DNA of 64,000 bases from Bifidobacterium choloepi (GCF_010667615.1 NZ_VYSG01000002.1:1-64000); one strand, 5' to 3'; positions 26,966-36,386 are shown, numbered from the stretch's first letter. Notes: generated by a model not told the origin, from the sequence alone. Numbers and translations are program-made.

Positions 26966-27694
26966 ATGGCACTCACGCTGCTGCCCGCCGTCGACGTGCG
27001 CGACGGCAAGGCCGTTCGCCTGCGCAAGGGCGAATCCGGTTCCGAGACCGACTACGGCTCCCCGCTCGATGCCGCCCGCACGTGGGCCGAGCTTGGCGCC
27101 GAATGGATCCACCTCGTCGACCTTGACGCGGCATTCGGCACCGGCGACAACCGCGCGCTGCTCACCGACATCGTCGCCGAGCTCGGCGACCGCGTCAAGA
27201 TCGAGCTGTCCGGCGGCATCCGCGACGACGCGTCGCTCGACGCGGCGATCGCCGCCGGCGCGGCGCGCGTCAACATCGGCACGGCCGCGCTCGAGAACCC
27301 CGACTGGACGCGCGAGGCGATCGCGAAGCACGGCGACAAGGTCGCCGTCGGCCTCGACGTGCGCGGCCACACGCTGGCCGCCCGCGGCTGGACGAAGGAT
27401 GGCGGCGACCTGTTCGAGACGATGGCGATGCTCGACGACGCCGGCTGCTCGCGCTACGTCGTCACCGACGTCAACCGCGACGGCATGATGAGCGGCCCGA
27501 ACATCACGCTGCTGCGCGAGGTCGCCGAACGCACGACCGCCAGGGTGACGGCCTCCGGCGGCATCTCGAAGCTGCAGGACCTGATCGACATCCGGGACGA
27601 TACCCCGCTCAACGTCGACGCCGCGATCCTCGGCAAGTCCCTCTACGCCGGCGCCTTCACGCTCCCCGAAGCCCTCGGGATCGCGGGGGAGTAG
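26966..27694 (+). CDS. priA: ProFAR isomerase HisA / bifunctional PriA-type
   Basis: 242 aa TIM barrel. [18 protein letters not shown] carries the first catalytic Asp, and [15 protein letters not shown] carries the second (TDVNRDG). It isomerises ProFAR to PRFAR. In many actinobacteria the same protein also serves as TrpF; whether it does so here cannot be read from sequence alone. It starts 17 nt after hisH behind AAGGAG. Confidence 0.93.
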   Translation: MALTLLPAVDVRDGKAVRLRKGESGSETDYGSPLDAARTWAELGAEWIHLVDLDAAFGTGDNRALLTDIVAELGDRVKIELSGGIRDDASLDAAIAAGAARVNIGTAALENPDWTREAIAKHGDKVAVGLDVRGHTLAARGWTKDGGDLFETMAMLDDAGCSRYVVTDVNRDGMMSGPNITLLREVAERTTARVTASGGISKLQDLIDIRDDTPLNVDAAILGKSLYAGAFTLPEALGIAGE

Positions 27695-27737
27695 GGCCCC
27701 GGTCACCGGCAGGCACGGGACGGCATGCATGGCGGCA

Positions 27738-27758
27738 TGTTAACGACGGCTGTAACAT
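27738..27758 (+). promoter_or_regulatory. glnA promoter region with inverted TGTTA/TAACA arms
   Basis: TGTTA (27738) and TAACA (27753) flank a short spacer and overlap a -10 box TAACAT (27753-27758). The predicted leader to ATG 27781 is about 16 nt. A nitrogen regulator site is possible but does not match a consensus I can assert. Confidence 0.35.
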
Positions 27759-27780
27759 CTCTCTGGAACGATTGGGGGTT

Positions 27781-29118
27781 ATGGACAAACAGCAAGAGTT
27801 CGTGCTCCGGACGGTCGAGGAGCGCGACGTTCGATTCATCCGACTGTGGTTCACCGACGTGCTGGGCACGCTCAAGTCGGTCGCGATCGCGCCTGCGGAG
27901 CTGGAGGCGGCGTTCGAGGAGGGGATCGGCTTCGACGGGTCCGCCATCGAGGGCATGACCCGCGTGTCCGAGGACGACATGATTGTCAAGCCGGATCCGT
28001 CCACGTTCCAGATCCTGCCGTGGCGCGGCGGCCCGCAGGGTACCGCCCGCATGTTCTGCGACATCCTGACGCCCGACGGCGAGCCGTCGCTCGCCGATCC
28101 GCGCCATGTCATGAAGAGCGCGCTGGCCCGCGCGAAGGACCGCGGCTTCACGTTCTACGTGCATCCCGAAATCGAGTTCTACCTGTTCGAGAAACAGGAG
28201 GACTGGTCCAAGGCGCCGACGCCGATCGACGACGGCGGCTATTTCGACCACGTCCCGCGTTCCCCGGGGATGGACTTCCGCCGCGCGACCGTCAACATGC
28301 TCGAGCAGATGGGCATCTCGGTCGAGTACTCGCACCACGAGGGCGGCCCCGGCCAGAACGAGATCGACCTGCGCTACGCCGACGCGCTGACGATCGCCGA
28401 CAACATCATGACGTTCCGCACTGTCGTCAAGGAAATCTCGCTCGAGCGCGGCATCCACGCGAGCTTCATGCCCAAGCCCCTGGCCGACGCGCCGGGTTCC
28501 GGCATGCACACGCACCTGAGCCTGTTCGAGGGCGACGCCAACGCGTTCTACGAGGCCGGCCAGGAGTTCAACATGTCGCTGACGGCCCGCCAGTTCGCCG
28601 CCGGCATCCTGTACCACGCCGCAGAAATCTCGGCCATCACCGACCAGTACGTCAATTCGTACAAGCGCCTGTGGGGCGGCAACGAGGCGCCGAGCTACAT
28701 CTGCTGGGGCCACAACAACCGTTCCGCGCTGCTGCGCATCCCGCAGTACAAGCCGGGCAAGGGCAACTCGGCCAGGATCGAATACCGCGCGCTCGACTCG
28801 GTCTGCAACCCGTACCTCGCCTACTCGGTGCTGCTGGCCGCCGGCCTCGACGGCATCGAGCAGAAGATGACGCTCGGCGAGCCGACGTCCGACGACGTCT
28901 GGGAGCTCACCGACGAGGAGCGCCAGGCGATGGGCATCCAGCCGCTGCCGGAATCGCTCGACGAGGCCGTCAAGATCATGGAGAAGTCCGACTTCGTCGC
29001 CGGCGTCCTCGGCGAGCACGTCTTCGACTACTTCATCCGCAACAAGCGCCGGGAGTGGCAGGAATACCGCAGCCAGGTCACGCCGTTCGAGCTGAAGAAG
29101 TACCTTTCGAAGCTGTGA
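27781..29118 (+). CDS. glnA: Glutamine synthetase, type I
   Basis: 445 aa. It makes glutamine from glutamate, ammonia and ATP. GSI motifs: GFDGSAIEGMTRVSEDDM, the beta-grasp and metal-binding residues (HPEIEFYLFE), GSGMHTHLS, and NRSALLRIPQYKP. The C-terminus EYRSQVTPFELKKYLSKL resembles the shorter GlnA2-like form, and I see no NLYDLP-type adenylylation site, so control by adenylylation is unlikely. ATG 27781 was chosen; the TTG 9 nt upstream is not needed. It is separated from priA by a small promoter region. Confidence 0.95.
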   Translation: MDKQQEFVLRTVEERDVRFIRLWFTDVLGTLKSVAIAPAELEAAFEEGIGFDGSAIEGMTRVSEDDMIVKPDPSTFQILPWRGGPQGTARMFCDILTPDGEPSLADPRHVMKSALARAKDRGFTFYVHPEIEFYLFEKQEDWSKAPTPIDDGGYFDHVPRSPGMDFRRATVNMLEQMGISVEYSHHEGGPGQNEIDLRYADALTIADNIMTFRTVVKEISLERGIHASFMPKPLADAPGSGMHTHLSLFEGDANAFYEAGQEFNMSLTARQFAAGILYHAAEISAITDQYVNSYKRLWGGNEAPSYICWGHNNRSALLRIPQYKPGKGNSARIEYRALDSVCNPYLAYSVLLAAGLDGIEQKMTLGEPTSDDVWELTDEERQAMGIQPLPESLDEAVKIMEKSDFVAGVLGEHVFDYFIRNKRREWQEYRSQVTPFELKKYLSKL

Positions 29119-29147
29119 GGCGGTTGTCCGGACGATTCTTTCCGACA

Positions 29148-29185
29148 TGTCACGAATCCGGGTCCCGGGGCCCGGATTCGTGACA
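29148..29185 (+). terminator. glnA terminator hairpin
   Basis: Perfect 15-bp arms TGTCACGAATCCGGG (29148-29162) and CCCGGATTCGTGACA (29171-29185), 8-nt loop, no T-tract. Same core family as the hairpins at 18.2 and 42.1 kb. Confidence 0.8.
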
Positions 29186-29228
29186 TCCGGGACGGGCACC
29201 TTCGGGACGGCACGGTAGACTGGTGCGC

Positions 29229-30293
29229 GTGAGCAGGCAGTCCAGGAATTCGTCGTCGCCGTCCAGCGGGAAGAACACGGGCGGCAAGACGACGCGGAAA
29301 TCGTACGCAACAACGAAGCCGCGGGGCGGTGCGAAGGGCGCCGGGTCGCGGCCGAAAGTCAGGATGGCGACGAAGGCGAGCCATCACGGCAAGGGCGGCA
29401 ACGGCGGCCGCAAGCACAATCCGATCAAGTGGTACGGCCGCACGTTTGCGGCGGCGGATGCGCGCAAGCGCACCGGCATGCTGTTCGTGACGGCGGTCGT
29501 CGCGCTCGTCGTCGTCGCGCTGATCGTCGCCCTCGTCAACTTCCTGTCGTACCAGGTCGACGTCCAGCAGGCCAAGCACAAGCAGGACCAGCTCGCCGAA
29601 CTCTACGATTTCAACCCCGGCGACATCATTTCCGACGACCAGTTCTTCAATGGCTCGGCGATGAACGAACAGCAGATCCAGTCGTTCCTCGACGACGAGG
29701 GGGCGAACTGCACCGGCGACAACTGCCTGGCCACGAAGACGTTCGACGTGACCGACAAGGCCGCCACCGACTACTGCTCCGCCTACGACGCCGACGACAG
29801 CGGCAAGGAAACGGCGGCGACGATCATCTACAAGACGGCGCAGGCCTGCTCGGTCTCGCCGAAGGTGCTGCTGACGATGCTCCAGAAGGAGCAGAACCTC
29901 GTCACGGCCACCGACCCGACCGACTTCCAGTTCGAGGCCGCGATGGGCCTGTCGTGCCCGGACACCGACGACTGCGACCCCGAGTACGCCGGCTTCTTCA
30001 ACCAGGTGTACGGCTCGGCGAGCCGCTACCAGTACTACGTCGCCAACGAGTCGCAGTACGGCTACTCGGAACACGACCTCAACTACATCCAGTACAATCC
30101 CGACGCGAGCTGTGGCGGCTCGGAAGTGTACATCGAGAACAAGGCGACGGCGCTGCTATACATCTACACGCCGTACCAGCCGAACATCGCCGCCCTCGAG
30201 GCCGGAGCCGGCGAGGGCGACAGCTGTTCGACCTACGGCAACCGCAACTTCTCGCTGATCTACGAGGGGTGGTTCGGCGACCCGAGGACGTGA
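29229..30293 (+). CDS. Membrane-anchored extracellular protein, actinobacterial unknown family
   Basis: 354 aa. A very basic N-terminal 75 residues precede one membrane span (about residues 88-113, MLFVTAVVALVVVALIVALV), then an extracellular domain of about 240 residues with several Cys. The C-terminal part (CSVSPKVLLTMLQKEQNLVT, YAGFFNQVYGSASRYQYY, IQYNPDASCGGSEVYIEN, YTPYQPN, GNRNFSLIYEGWFG) recurs in secreted actinobacterial proteins often labelled haemagglutinin. Its LLTMLQKEQ segment recalls lysozyme-like folds, but activity is unproven. A -10 box TAGACT (29216-29221) ends 7 nt before GTG 29229, so a leaderless start there is favoured over GTG 29223. Confidence 0.75.
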   Translation: MSRQSRNSSSPSSGKNTGGKTTRKSYATTKPRGGAKGAGSRPKVRMATKASHHGKGGNGGRKHNPIKWYGRTFAAADARKRTGMLFVTAVVALVVVALIVALVNFLSYQVDVQQAKHKQDQLAELYDFNPGDIISDDQFFNGSAMNEQQIQSFLDDEGANCTGDNCLATKTFDVTDKAATDYCSAYDADDSGKETAATIIYKTAQACSVSPKVLLTMLQKEQNLVTATDPTDFQFEAAMGLSCPDTDDCDPEYAGFFNQVYGSASRYQYYVANESQYGYSEHDLNYIQYNPDASCGGSEVYIENKATALLYIYTPYQPNIAALEAGAGEGDSCSTYGNRNFSLIYEGWFGDPRT

Positions 30294-30329
30294 CGCCTGG
30301 CTGTCGCCGGCACGCGAGGGGCTGGACGA

Positions 30330-33300
30330 TTACTTCAGCGCCTTCGTGATGCGCTGGATGCTGACCGGGATCGGCGTGCCGAGTTCCTGCGCCCACAGGC
30401 TCACGTAGAACTCCTCGAGCATCCAGCGGGCATGCTCGGCCTTCGCCATCGCGGCGTCGCGCACCGGACCGGCCGGCTTGAGCTTCGCGTTCGACAGCGC
30501 CTTGTCGACGAGCTGCTTCGCCTCGTCGGCCTGCCACGCCCAGCGCACGTCGCGCTGCCGGTCGGCCTTTGCCTTTTGCAGGCGCATCAGGTCGGCGTGC
30601 AGGTAGCGGTCGAGGTACTGCAGCTGCACCGGCGGCGTGGCGCCAATGAAGCCCGGGTAGACGAGCGTGGCGATGTGCTCGCGGATCGACTGCAGCACCG
30701 ACAGCAGCGGCAGGTCGGCCTTGCCGGAGACGGCGCGGTCGACGTCGGCGTGGCGCTTCAGGACACCGATGACGTCGCGGGCGACATCGTAGACGGTGTC
30801 CTCGTAGATTTCGGCCACGCCGGCGACGGCCTCGGTCAGCTGTTCGTCGGTTTCCAGCTTCGCGATGTCGGGCAGCAGCCGCTTGACGGCGGCGAGCTGC
30901 AGGTCGTCGACGAGCAGCGCCGTAGACTTGTACGGCGCGGAGGCCAGCATCAGCGCCTCGGCGCCGAGCCAGCGCGACGAGACGCGTTCGGCGGGCAGCT
31001 TCAGCTGGTCGAGCGCGGCCTTCCACAGCATTGTCTCGCGGCTCTCGGCGGACGCGCCGGCCTTGACGAGCAGGTTCGCCTCGGTGACCTTGCGGCCTTC
31101 TCCGGCGGCCTGCGAAGCCTTGCGGTTGATGACCTTGCGGGCGGATTCGGTGGCCTGCGCCTGGAACTTGCGCTGTAGTTCGGCCAGCGACTTCGAGCGG
31201 CCGAGCACGTTGACGGCATGCGGGTCGTTGCGCCGGCGGCCGTGGCGTCCGCGACCGCCGTTCTTCGGCGCCGGCTTCGGCTGCTCGACGACGAACGTCA
31301 TGCGCAGGTACGGGGCGAGCTTGTCGAACAGGCCCTCGAGATCCTCGGGATGAATCGTCGCGCCGACCGTCGCGATGGCGGCCTGCGTGAACGCGTGGGC
31401 GAGGTCGGGCCAGCCGGCGCCCGCCGTCGGCGCGCCGGTCGTGACGAGTTCGCTGTCGGCGGCGACGGCCGGATGCTCCGGCGTGCCGGAGCCCGGCGAC
31501 GCGACGACGCGCTCGCCGATCCACTGGCGGATGCGGCGGGCGGTGTCCGGCGCCGGCACGAACTGCACGCGCAGCGCCTTCGGCAGCGCCTTGATCAGCG
31601 CGACGATGAGCTCGTCGCGCAGGCCGGGCACATTCCACGTGAATTCGGCGGGGGAGAGGCGGTTGAGCACCGACAGCGGCACGTGGACCGTCACGCCGTC
31701 GTTCTCGTCGGTCGTGTCATAGATGTAGCTCAGCCGCAGGCTGACCGGCTGGCCGTCGGTGCCGACGGTGTTCCAGTGGTCGGGGAAGTCGGCGAGGCTG
31801 ACCGACTCGGTCTCGGCGAGCCGCTCGACCTGCGCCGGGTCGAAGTCGAGCAGCGCCGGATCGTCGGCGCGCGCCGTCTTCCACCATTTCGCGAGGTCGG
31901 CGACGCAGGTGACGTCGGCGGGCAGCACATGGTTGTAGAAATCGTACAGGTCCTCGTCGGTGACGGTCGCCGCCGCCTGACGGGTGCGGTTCATGTCGTC
32001 GGCGGCGTCTTCCAGCACGGCACGATTCTTCCCGACGAAATCGTCGTACGGGAATCGCTCGACGATGTCGCCGTCGACGAGACCCTGCCGGATGAGCAGG
32101 TCGCGCGCCTCCATCGGGTTGATGCGGCCCCACTGCACGGCGCGGTTCTCGACGATCGGCAAGCCATAGAGCAGCACCTTCGCCTCGGCGACGGCGGAAC
32201 CGCGCGACGCCGACCAGTGCGGATTCGCGTACGTGGTCCGGGTCAGGTTGCCGGCGAGCTTCTCGGCCCACGCCGGGTTGATCGCGGCGCAGTAGCGTGC
32301 CCACAGGCGGCTTGTCTCCACGAGTTCCGTCGACATGATCCACGCCGGCGTCTGCTTCGCCGTGGAAGAAGCGGGAAATATCGCGAAATGCATGCCGCGG
32401 GCGCCCTGGTACGTGTTCTTCGCCTGCTTCTGCGCGCGCTTCATCGCCTTGGCGCGCGCCGCGCCCTTGAGGTGCGCGTAGTCGGACGCCTTCGGTTCGC
32501 GCACGACCTGCATGCCCATCATCGACAGCAGGCCGGCCAGCATCGACTGGTGGATGCCGTCTGAATCCCAGCTACAGCACAGCGAGTGCGCGGCCTGCTG
32601 GTTGATCGGCAGGTCGTAGATTTCGCGGCCGGGACGGCAGGCCGGAATCGGGTCGCCGACCTTGAACTTGAGTTCGCGGCACAGCTCGCGCAGCTGCGAG
32701 ACGAGATCCTTCCACTGTCTCATTCTGGGGAAATTGAGGTATTCGGTCTTGCACAGCTTGCGCAGCGCATGGTTGCTCATGTCGCCGTCGACGCCGAACG
32801 CCCGGTCCCACAGGTTCAGCGCCGACAGGAAGTCGGACGATTCGTCCGCATAGCGGTTGTGGATCCGGTCGGCCTCGTCGCGCACGTCGTCGGGCCGTTC
32901 GCGCGGATCCTGCAGGCTCAGGAACGCGCAGACGACGAGGACGGCGGCCAGCGTGTTCGGCGTCGTCGACTTCGCCGCCTCGATGATCATGCGGCCCAGG
33001 CGCACGTCGATCGGCAGCCGCGCCAGCTGGCGGCCGGTGTGCGTCAGCGTCATCTCGCCGCGCTTGCGGGAGATCGCCTTGAGCTCGGTCAGCTCGTTGA
33101 CGCCGTCGGAGACGGCCTTGACGTCCGGCGGGTCGATGAAGCCGAAGTCGGTGACGTCGGCGACGGTGCGCGCGACGCCGACCGACAGCATGTGCAGGAC
33201 GACGGCGCCGAGCGACGTGCGCAGGATCTCCGGCTCGGTGAACCGCGGCCGGGTCTCGTAGTCCTCGCGTGAATACAGGCGGATGCAGACGCCGTCGGCC

Positions 33301-34457
33301 ACGCGGCCGCAGCGGCCGGCGCGCTGGTCGGCGCTCGCCTGCGAAATCGGCTCGATCGGCAGGCGCTGCACCTTCGCCGTCTTCGAATAGCGGGAGATGC
33401 GGGCCATGCCGGGGTCGACGACGTACCTGATCGACGGCACCGTCAGCGACGTCTCGGCGACGTTCGTCGCGATGACGATGCGCTGGTGGCCGTGCGGCTC
33501 GAAGACGCGGTGCTGGTCCTTCGCGGACAGCCTGGCGAACAGCGGCATGATCTCGATAGCGTCGGGACGGCGCATGTCGGCGGCGCGCGGACCGTAGTGG
33601 CGGCGCAGCGCGGCCTCGTATTCGTGGATGTCGCGCTCGCCGGACGCGAAGACGAGGATGTCGCGTGGACCGGTCACGTGCGCGGACAATGTCACGAGCT
33701 CGGCGCAGGCACGGGCGACGGCCGTCGGCATGTCGTCGACATCGGCGGACGAATCGTTCGAATTCGACGCGAGCAGCTCGTCGTAGCCGGCGTCGCCGGG
33801 GCGCAGGCCGTCGGAGAAGCCAGCGACGTGGTTGACGAGCGCCGGCGCCGAGCCGATCGGCTCGTAGGCGATCTGCACCGGATAGGTGCGGCCGGAAACC
33901 TCGATGACCGGCACCTTCTCGTGCAGCGCGTCGGCGAAGTGCTTCTGGAACTTGACCGAGTCGATCGTCGCCGACGTGATGATGAGCTTCAGGTCGCGGC
34001 GCAGCGGCAGCAGCGCCGTCAGGTAGCCGAGCAGGAAGTCGATGTTGAGGCTGCGTTCATGAGCCTCGTCGATGATGATCGTGTCGTAGCGCGACAGGTG
34101 CGGGTCGCGCTGGATCTGCGCGAGCAGGATGCCGTCGGTGACGACGCGCAGCCTGGTATTCGGCGACGATTCGTCCGTGAAGCGGACCTGGTAGCCGATT
34201 TCGTCGCCGAGCCGCACGCTCATTTCCTCGGCGATGCGCTCGGCGACAGTACGCGCGGCGAGCCTGCGCGGCTGCGTGTGCACGATCTGCCTGCCGTGCG
34301 TGCCGCGGCCCATTTCCAGCAGCATCTTCGGCAGCTGCGTCGTCTTGCCCGAGCCGGTCTGGCCCGAAATGATGACGACCTGATTGTGCTCGACCGCCTC
34401 GCGAATCTCCTCGCGCGCCGCCGACACCGGCAGTTCATCGGGATACAAAAATTGCAT
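30330..34457 (-). CDS. hrpA: ATP-dependent RNA helicase HrpA
   Basis: 1375 aa DEAH-box helicase. It has Walker A GQTGSGKTTQ near residue 31, DEAHERSLN near 130, SATID, and the motif VI region QRAGRCGR near 385. The HA2/OB region follows, then the long C-terminal DUF3418 domain typical of HrpA. Relatives act in mRNA processing and rescue of stalled ribosomes. Length matches the full HrpA class. One linker (residues 232-240, SNSNDSSAD) is encoded by a GAATCGT motif. It converges with the membrane protein gene, and palindromic repeats lie just upstream. Confidence 0.95.
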   Translation of the reverse strand: MQFLYPDELPVSAAREEIREAVEHNQVVIISGQTGSGKTTQLPKMLLEMGRGTHGRQIVHTQPRRLAARTVAERIAEEMSVRLGDEIGYQVRFTDESSPNTRLRVVTDGILLAQIQRDPHLSRYDTIIIDEAHERSLNIDFLLGYLTALLPLRRDLKLIITSATIDSVKFQKHFADALHEKVPVIEVSGRTYPVQIAYEPIGSAPALVNHVAGFSDGLRPGDAGYDELLASNSNDSSADVDDMPTAVARACAELVTLSAHVTGPRDILVFASGERDIHEYEAALRRHYGPRAADMRRPDAIEIMPLFARLSAKDQHRVFEPHGHQRIVIATNVAETSLTVPSIRYVVDPGMARISRYSKTAKVQRLPIEPISQASADQRAGRCGRVADGVCIRLYSREDYETRPRFTEPEILRTSLGAVVLHMLSVGVARTVADVTDFGFIDPPDVKAVSDGVNELTELKAISRKRGEMTLTHTGRQLARLPIDVRLGRMIIEAAKSTTPNTLAAVLVVCAFLSLQDPRERPDDVRDEADRIHNRYADESSDFLSALNLWDRAFGVDGDMSNHALRKLCKTEYLNFPRMRQWKDLVSQLRELCRELKFKVGDPIPACRPGREIYDLPINQQAAHSLCCSWDSDGIHQSMLAGLLSMMGMQVVREPKASDYAHLKGAARAKAMKRAQKQAKNTYQGARGMHFAIFPASSTAKQTPAWIMSTELVETSRLWARYCAAINPAWAEKLAGNLTRTTYANPHWSASRGSAVAEAKVLLYGLPIVENRAVQWGRINPMEARDLLIRQGLVDGDIVERFPYDDFVGKNRAVLEDAADDMNRTRQAAATVTDEDLYDFYNHVLPADVTCVADLAKWWKTARADDPALLDFDPAQVERLAETESVSLADFPDHWNTVGTDGQPVSLRLSYIYDTTDENDGVTVHVPLSVLNRLSPAEFTWNVPGLRDELIVALIKALPKALRVQFVPAPDTARRIRQWIGERVVASPGSGTPEHPAVAADSELVTTGAPTAGAGWPDLAHAFTQAAIATVGATIHPEDLEGLFDKLAPYLRMTFVVEQPKPAPKNGGRGRHGRRRNDPHAVNVLGRSKSLAELQRKFQAQATESARKVINRKASQAAGEGRKVTEANLLVKAGASAESRETMLWKAALDQLKLPAERVSSRWLGAEALMLASAPYKSTALLVDDLQLAAVKRLLPDIAKLETDEQLTEAVAGVAEIYEDTVYDVARDVIGVLKRHADVDRAVSGKADLPLLSVLQSIREHIATLVYPGFIGATPPVQLQYLDRYLHADLMRLQKAKADRQRDVRWAWQADEAKQLVDKALSNAKLKPAGPVRDAAMAKAEHARWMLEEFYVSLWAQELGTPIPVSIQRITKALK

Positions 34458-34495
34458 GTAAAACTGTTCTTTTCTTCACAAACGTAAACGGAAAA

Positions 34496-34620
34496 AATCC
34501 CCTGAAAGGGAATCAGTGGTACTCACCAAGACTTCGTCAGAGCGCAAAATGGACGAATCCCCTGGAAGGGGATCGGTGAGACGAGCGAAGCGACGTCGAA
34601 CCGAGGGGTCGACGACGGTT
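34496..34620. repeat. Palindromic repeat-family copies upstream of hrpA
   Basis: A degenerate P1 module (AATCCCCTGAAAGGGAATC, 34496-34514) and an intact one (AATCCCCTGGAAGGGGATC, 34556-34574), the second followed by a GAGCGAAGCGACG core, GAGGGGTCGACG. They lie between the head of hrpA and the tail of the RsmC-like gene. Confidence 0.75.
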
Positions 34621-34637
34621 CGTAACCCACCGCGAAC

Positions 34638-35291
34638 CTACGCCCTCTCGACTTCGATGACCCTGTAGCCCTTCGAGCTCGCATACTTGCCGACGGCGTA
34701 CTCGTCGCCGAGCTGGGCGGCGAGCCACTTGATCAGCGAGTCGGAGCCGAGGTTCTTCTGCACGACGAGGTACGCGACGCCGCCTTCGGGCCTGAGACGC
34801 GGCAGCCACGCCATCAGCAGGTCGTGCAGCGCGTCCTTGCCGATGCGGATCGGCGGGTTCGACCAGATGACGTCGAACTGGCGGTCGGCCGGCACGTCGG
34901 CGGCGGTGCCGGCGTGGACGTTCTTCACGTTGTTGAGTTCGGCGTTGCGGTTCGTCAGCTCGATCGCGCGCTCGTTGACGTCGACGGCCGTCACGTCGGC
35001 TTCCGGCGACTCGATGCCCATCGCCAGCGCGATCGGGCCCCAGCCGCAGCCGAGATCGAGGAACTCGCCGGCCGCCGGAAGCTGGGGCGCGTGGCGCAGC
35101 AGCACCTGCGTGCCGAGATCCACGCGGTCGCCGGAAAAGATGCCGTTGCTCGTCTCCACCTCGACCTCGTACCCGCGCACCGTGAACTCGTGCCGCTTGC
35201 GCACGTCCTTCGACGTCGGCTGCGCCGAGAAATACTGTTCGTTCTGTTCCGCCATCGTCCAAAATTCCTTATCGTGCGACGATTTATCCAT
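34638..35291 (-). CDS. RsmC-like class I SAM-dependent methyltransferase
   Basis: 217 aa. It has the SAM-binding motif FLDLGCGWGPIALAMG, then VDVNERA, and the catalytic NPPIR motif (SNPPIRIG) of the RsmC/RsmD N2-guanine methyltransferase group. It is therefore likely to modify 16S rRNA guanines, though it is about the size of the catalytic half of RsmC only. ATG 35291 is preceded by GGGAGGAAG at good spacing; the ORF runs on to 35981 only by translating the palindromic repeats, and that extension is rejected. ATG 35255 is a possible later start. Confidence 0.82.
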   Translation of the reverse strand: MDKSSHDKEFWTMAEQNEQYFSAQPTSKDVRKRHEFTVRGYEVEVETSNGIFSGDRVDLGTQVLLRHAPQLPAAGEFLDLGCGWGPIALAMGIESPEADVTAVDVNERAIELTNRNAELNNVKNVHAGTAADVPADRQFDVIWSNPPIRIGKDALHDLLMAWLPRLRPEGGVAYLVVQKNLGSDSLIKWLAAQLGDEYAVGKYASSKGYRVIEVERA

Positions 35292-35343
35292 ATGACTTCC
35301 TCCCTCAGAGTCTAATCGGCGCGCAAGAAGAAGAGGAAGGGAA

Positions 35344-35457
35344 CGGTTTTCTCGCGGAGGGCTGTCGCCCTCCACTCGGAAACCGGCGAACGCTTCGCGT
35401 TCGCGTCGACCCCTCGCCTCGCGGCTGCGCCGCTCGGCGATCCCCTTCCAGGGGATT
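35344..35457 (-). repeat. Outer left inverted repeat of the DUF559 cassette (114 bp)
   Basis: Identical over all 114 bp to the reverse complement of 36387-36500. From its outer end it holds CGGTTTTCTCGCG, the palindrome GGAGGGCTGTCGCCCTCC, the palindrome GCGAACGCTTCGCGTTCGC, GTCGACCCCTCGCCTCG, and the P1 palindrome GATCCCCTTCCAGGGGATT: three consecutive hairpins per unit. Confidence 0.92.
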
Positions 35458-35686
35458 GCCGATGAAGATCTTTGGAGGGGACCAGCCAAGTAAAACGTGG
35501 ATCGCAGATACACGGGGCAGGAGCTCCCTGGAAGGGAGCTGCCGAGCGAAACACGGATCGCAAATACACGGACAGGAGCTCCCTGGAAGGGAGCTGCCGA
35601 GCGAAGCGAGGCTGAGGGTCGACGCGAACGCGAAGCGTTCGCCGGTCGCGAGTTGGAGGGCGTAGCCCTCCGGCGAGTGACCGTTT
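35458..35686. repeat. Inner left arm: two further palindromic units
   Basis: P1 palindromes AGCTCCCTGGAAGGGAGCT at 35522-35540 and 35577-35595. Each is preceded by a near-copy of GGATCGCAGATACACGG and followed by GCCGAGCGAA. The second continues through GGTCGACGCGAACGCGAAGC and GGAGGGCGTAGCCCTCC to CCGTTTT. The segment is colinear with the reverse complement of 36185-36386. The region 35292-35343 next to it holds no gene. Confidence 0.85.
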
Positions 35687-36067
35687 TCACAGACGGCCGC
35701 ACCGCATCTCGACCATCCGCCGTATCCCGGAGCATACGCCCTCGAAGTTGTTGTCGATTTCGTTGTTGGGAATCCTGAGCACGACAATGCCCAGCTCGCC
35801 GAGTCGTTTCGTTCGTTCGTCGTCGTGACGGCGCTGGTCGTCGGTGTAGTGGCCGCCGCCGTCCAGTTCGACGACGAGCAACGCGCGTTCGCAGAAGAAG
35901 TCGACGATGTAGTCGAGGATCGGGCGCTGGCGGTTGAATCGTACCGGAAAATTGCGCAGGAAGTGGTACCACAGCTTGCATTCGTGCGGCGTCATGTCCC
36001 TGCGTAGCCGGCGCGCGAGCACGATGTGATCGCGGTTGAACGGAATGTACTGTCGACGCCGGCCCAT
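35687..36067 (-). CDS. DUF559 / Vsr-like endonuclease-domain protein within an inverted-repeat cassette
   Basis: 126 aa, matching the DUF559 family of small PD-(D/E)XK (Vsr-like) nuclease domains. Visible features: conserved Glu in TPHECKLWYHFLRNFPVRF, then RQRPILDYIVDFF with the first acidic residue, VVELDGGGHY with the E-x-D pair and His, and a hydrophobic strand near LGIVVLRIPNNEI. DNA nicking or cleavage is inferred from the fold; the substrate is unknown. ATG 36067 follows GGGAGG at 7-nt spacing; the longer frame to 36379 only reads through repeats. The stop lies at the edge of the left repeat arm, and repeats mirror it on the right, so gene and repeats form one unit of about 1.16 kb. 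Confidence 0.82.
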   Translation of the reverse strand: MGRRRQYIPFNRDHIVLARRLRRDMTPHECKLWYHFLRNFPVRFNRQRPILDYIVDFFCERALLVVELDGGGHYTDDQRRHDDERTKRLGELGIVVLRIPNNEIDNNFEGVCSGIRRMVEMRCGRL

Positions 36068-36184
36068 GCTATTGCCTCCCATCCGTCTGTTTCTCGGGAA
36101 CGATTCCACCGTAGAAACGACATGTCCGCCGTGACAAGGTGGCGGAGAAGTGTGGACGGATGGAAAGGCTTGCACTTTTGTGAA
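36068..36184. other. Unique sequence upstream of the DUF559 gene
   Basis: About 117 bp between the start codon and the right repeat arm, presumably holding the gene's promoter. It carries one ACGATTC (36100). No other gene is seen. Confidence 0.4.
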
Positions 36185-36386
36185 CGGTTTTCTCGCGGAG
36201 GGCCGTCGCCCTCCACTCGAAAACCGGTGTTCGCTGACGCGAACACGTCGACCCTCAGCCTCGCTTCGCTCGGCAGCTCCCTTCCAGGGAGCTCCTGCCC
36301 GTGTATCTGCAATCCGTATTTCGCAGCTTCCTTCCGCGGAGTTCCTGCCCCGTGTATCCGCGATCCGTGCGCCGCGCACCGACCCG
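36185..36386. repeat. Inner right arm of the DUF559 cassette
   Basis: Mirror of the left inner arm: CGGTTTTCTCGCGGAGGGCC, palindrome GGAGGGCCGTCGCCCTCC, GTCGACCCTCAGCCTCGC, P1 AGCTCCCTTCCAGGGAGCT (36275-36293), a CCCGTGTATCTGCAATCCGT tract, a degenerate P1 (36325-36343), and a second CCGTGTATCCGCGATCCGT tract. Confidence 0.85.

Noticed and set aside
34638..35981. Long form of the RsmC-like gene (447 codons)
   Set aside because: The extra N-terminal part translates palindromic repeats and part of the DUF559 gene's antisense; a strong ribosome-binding site supports ATG 35291.
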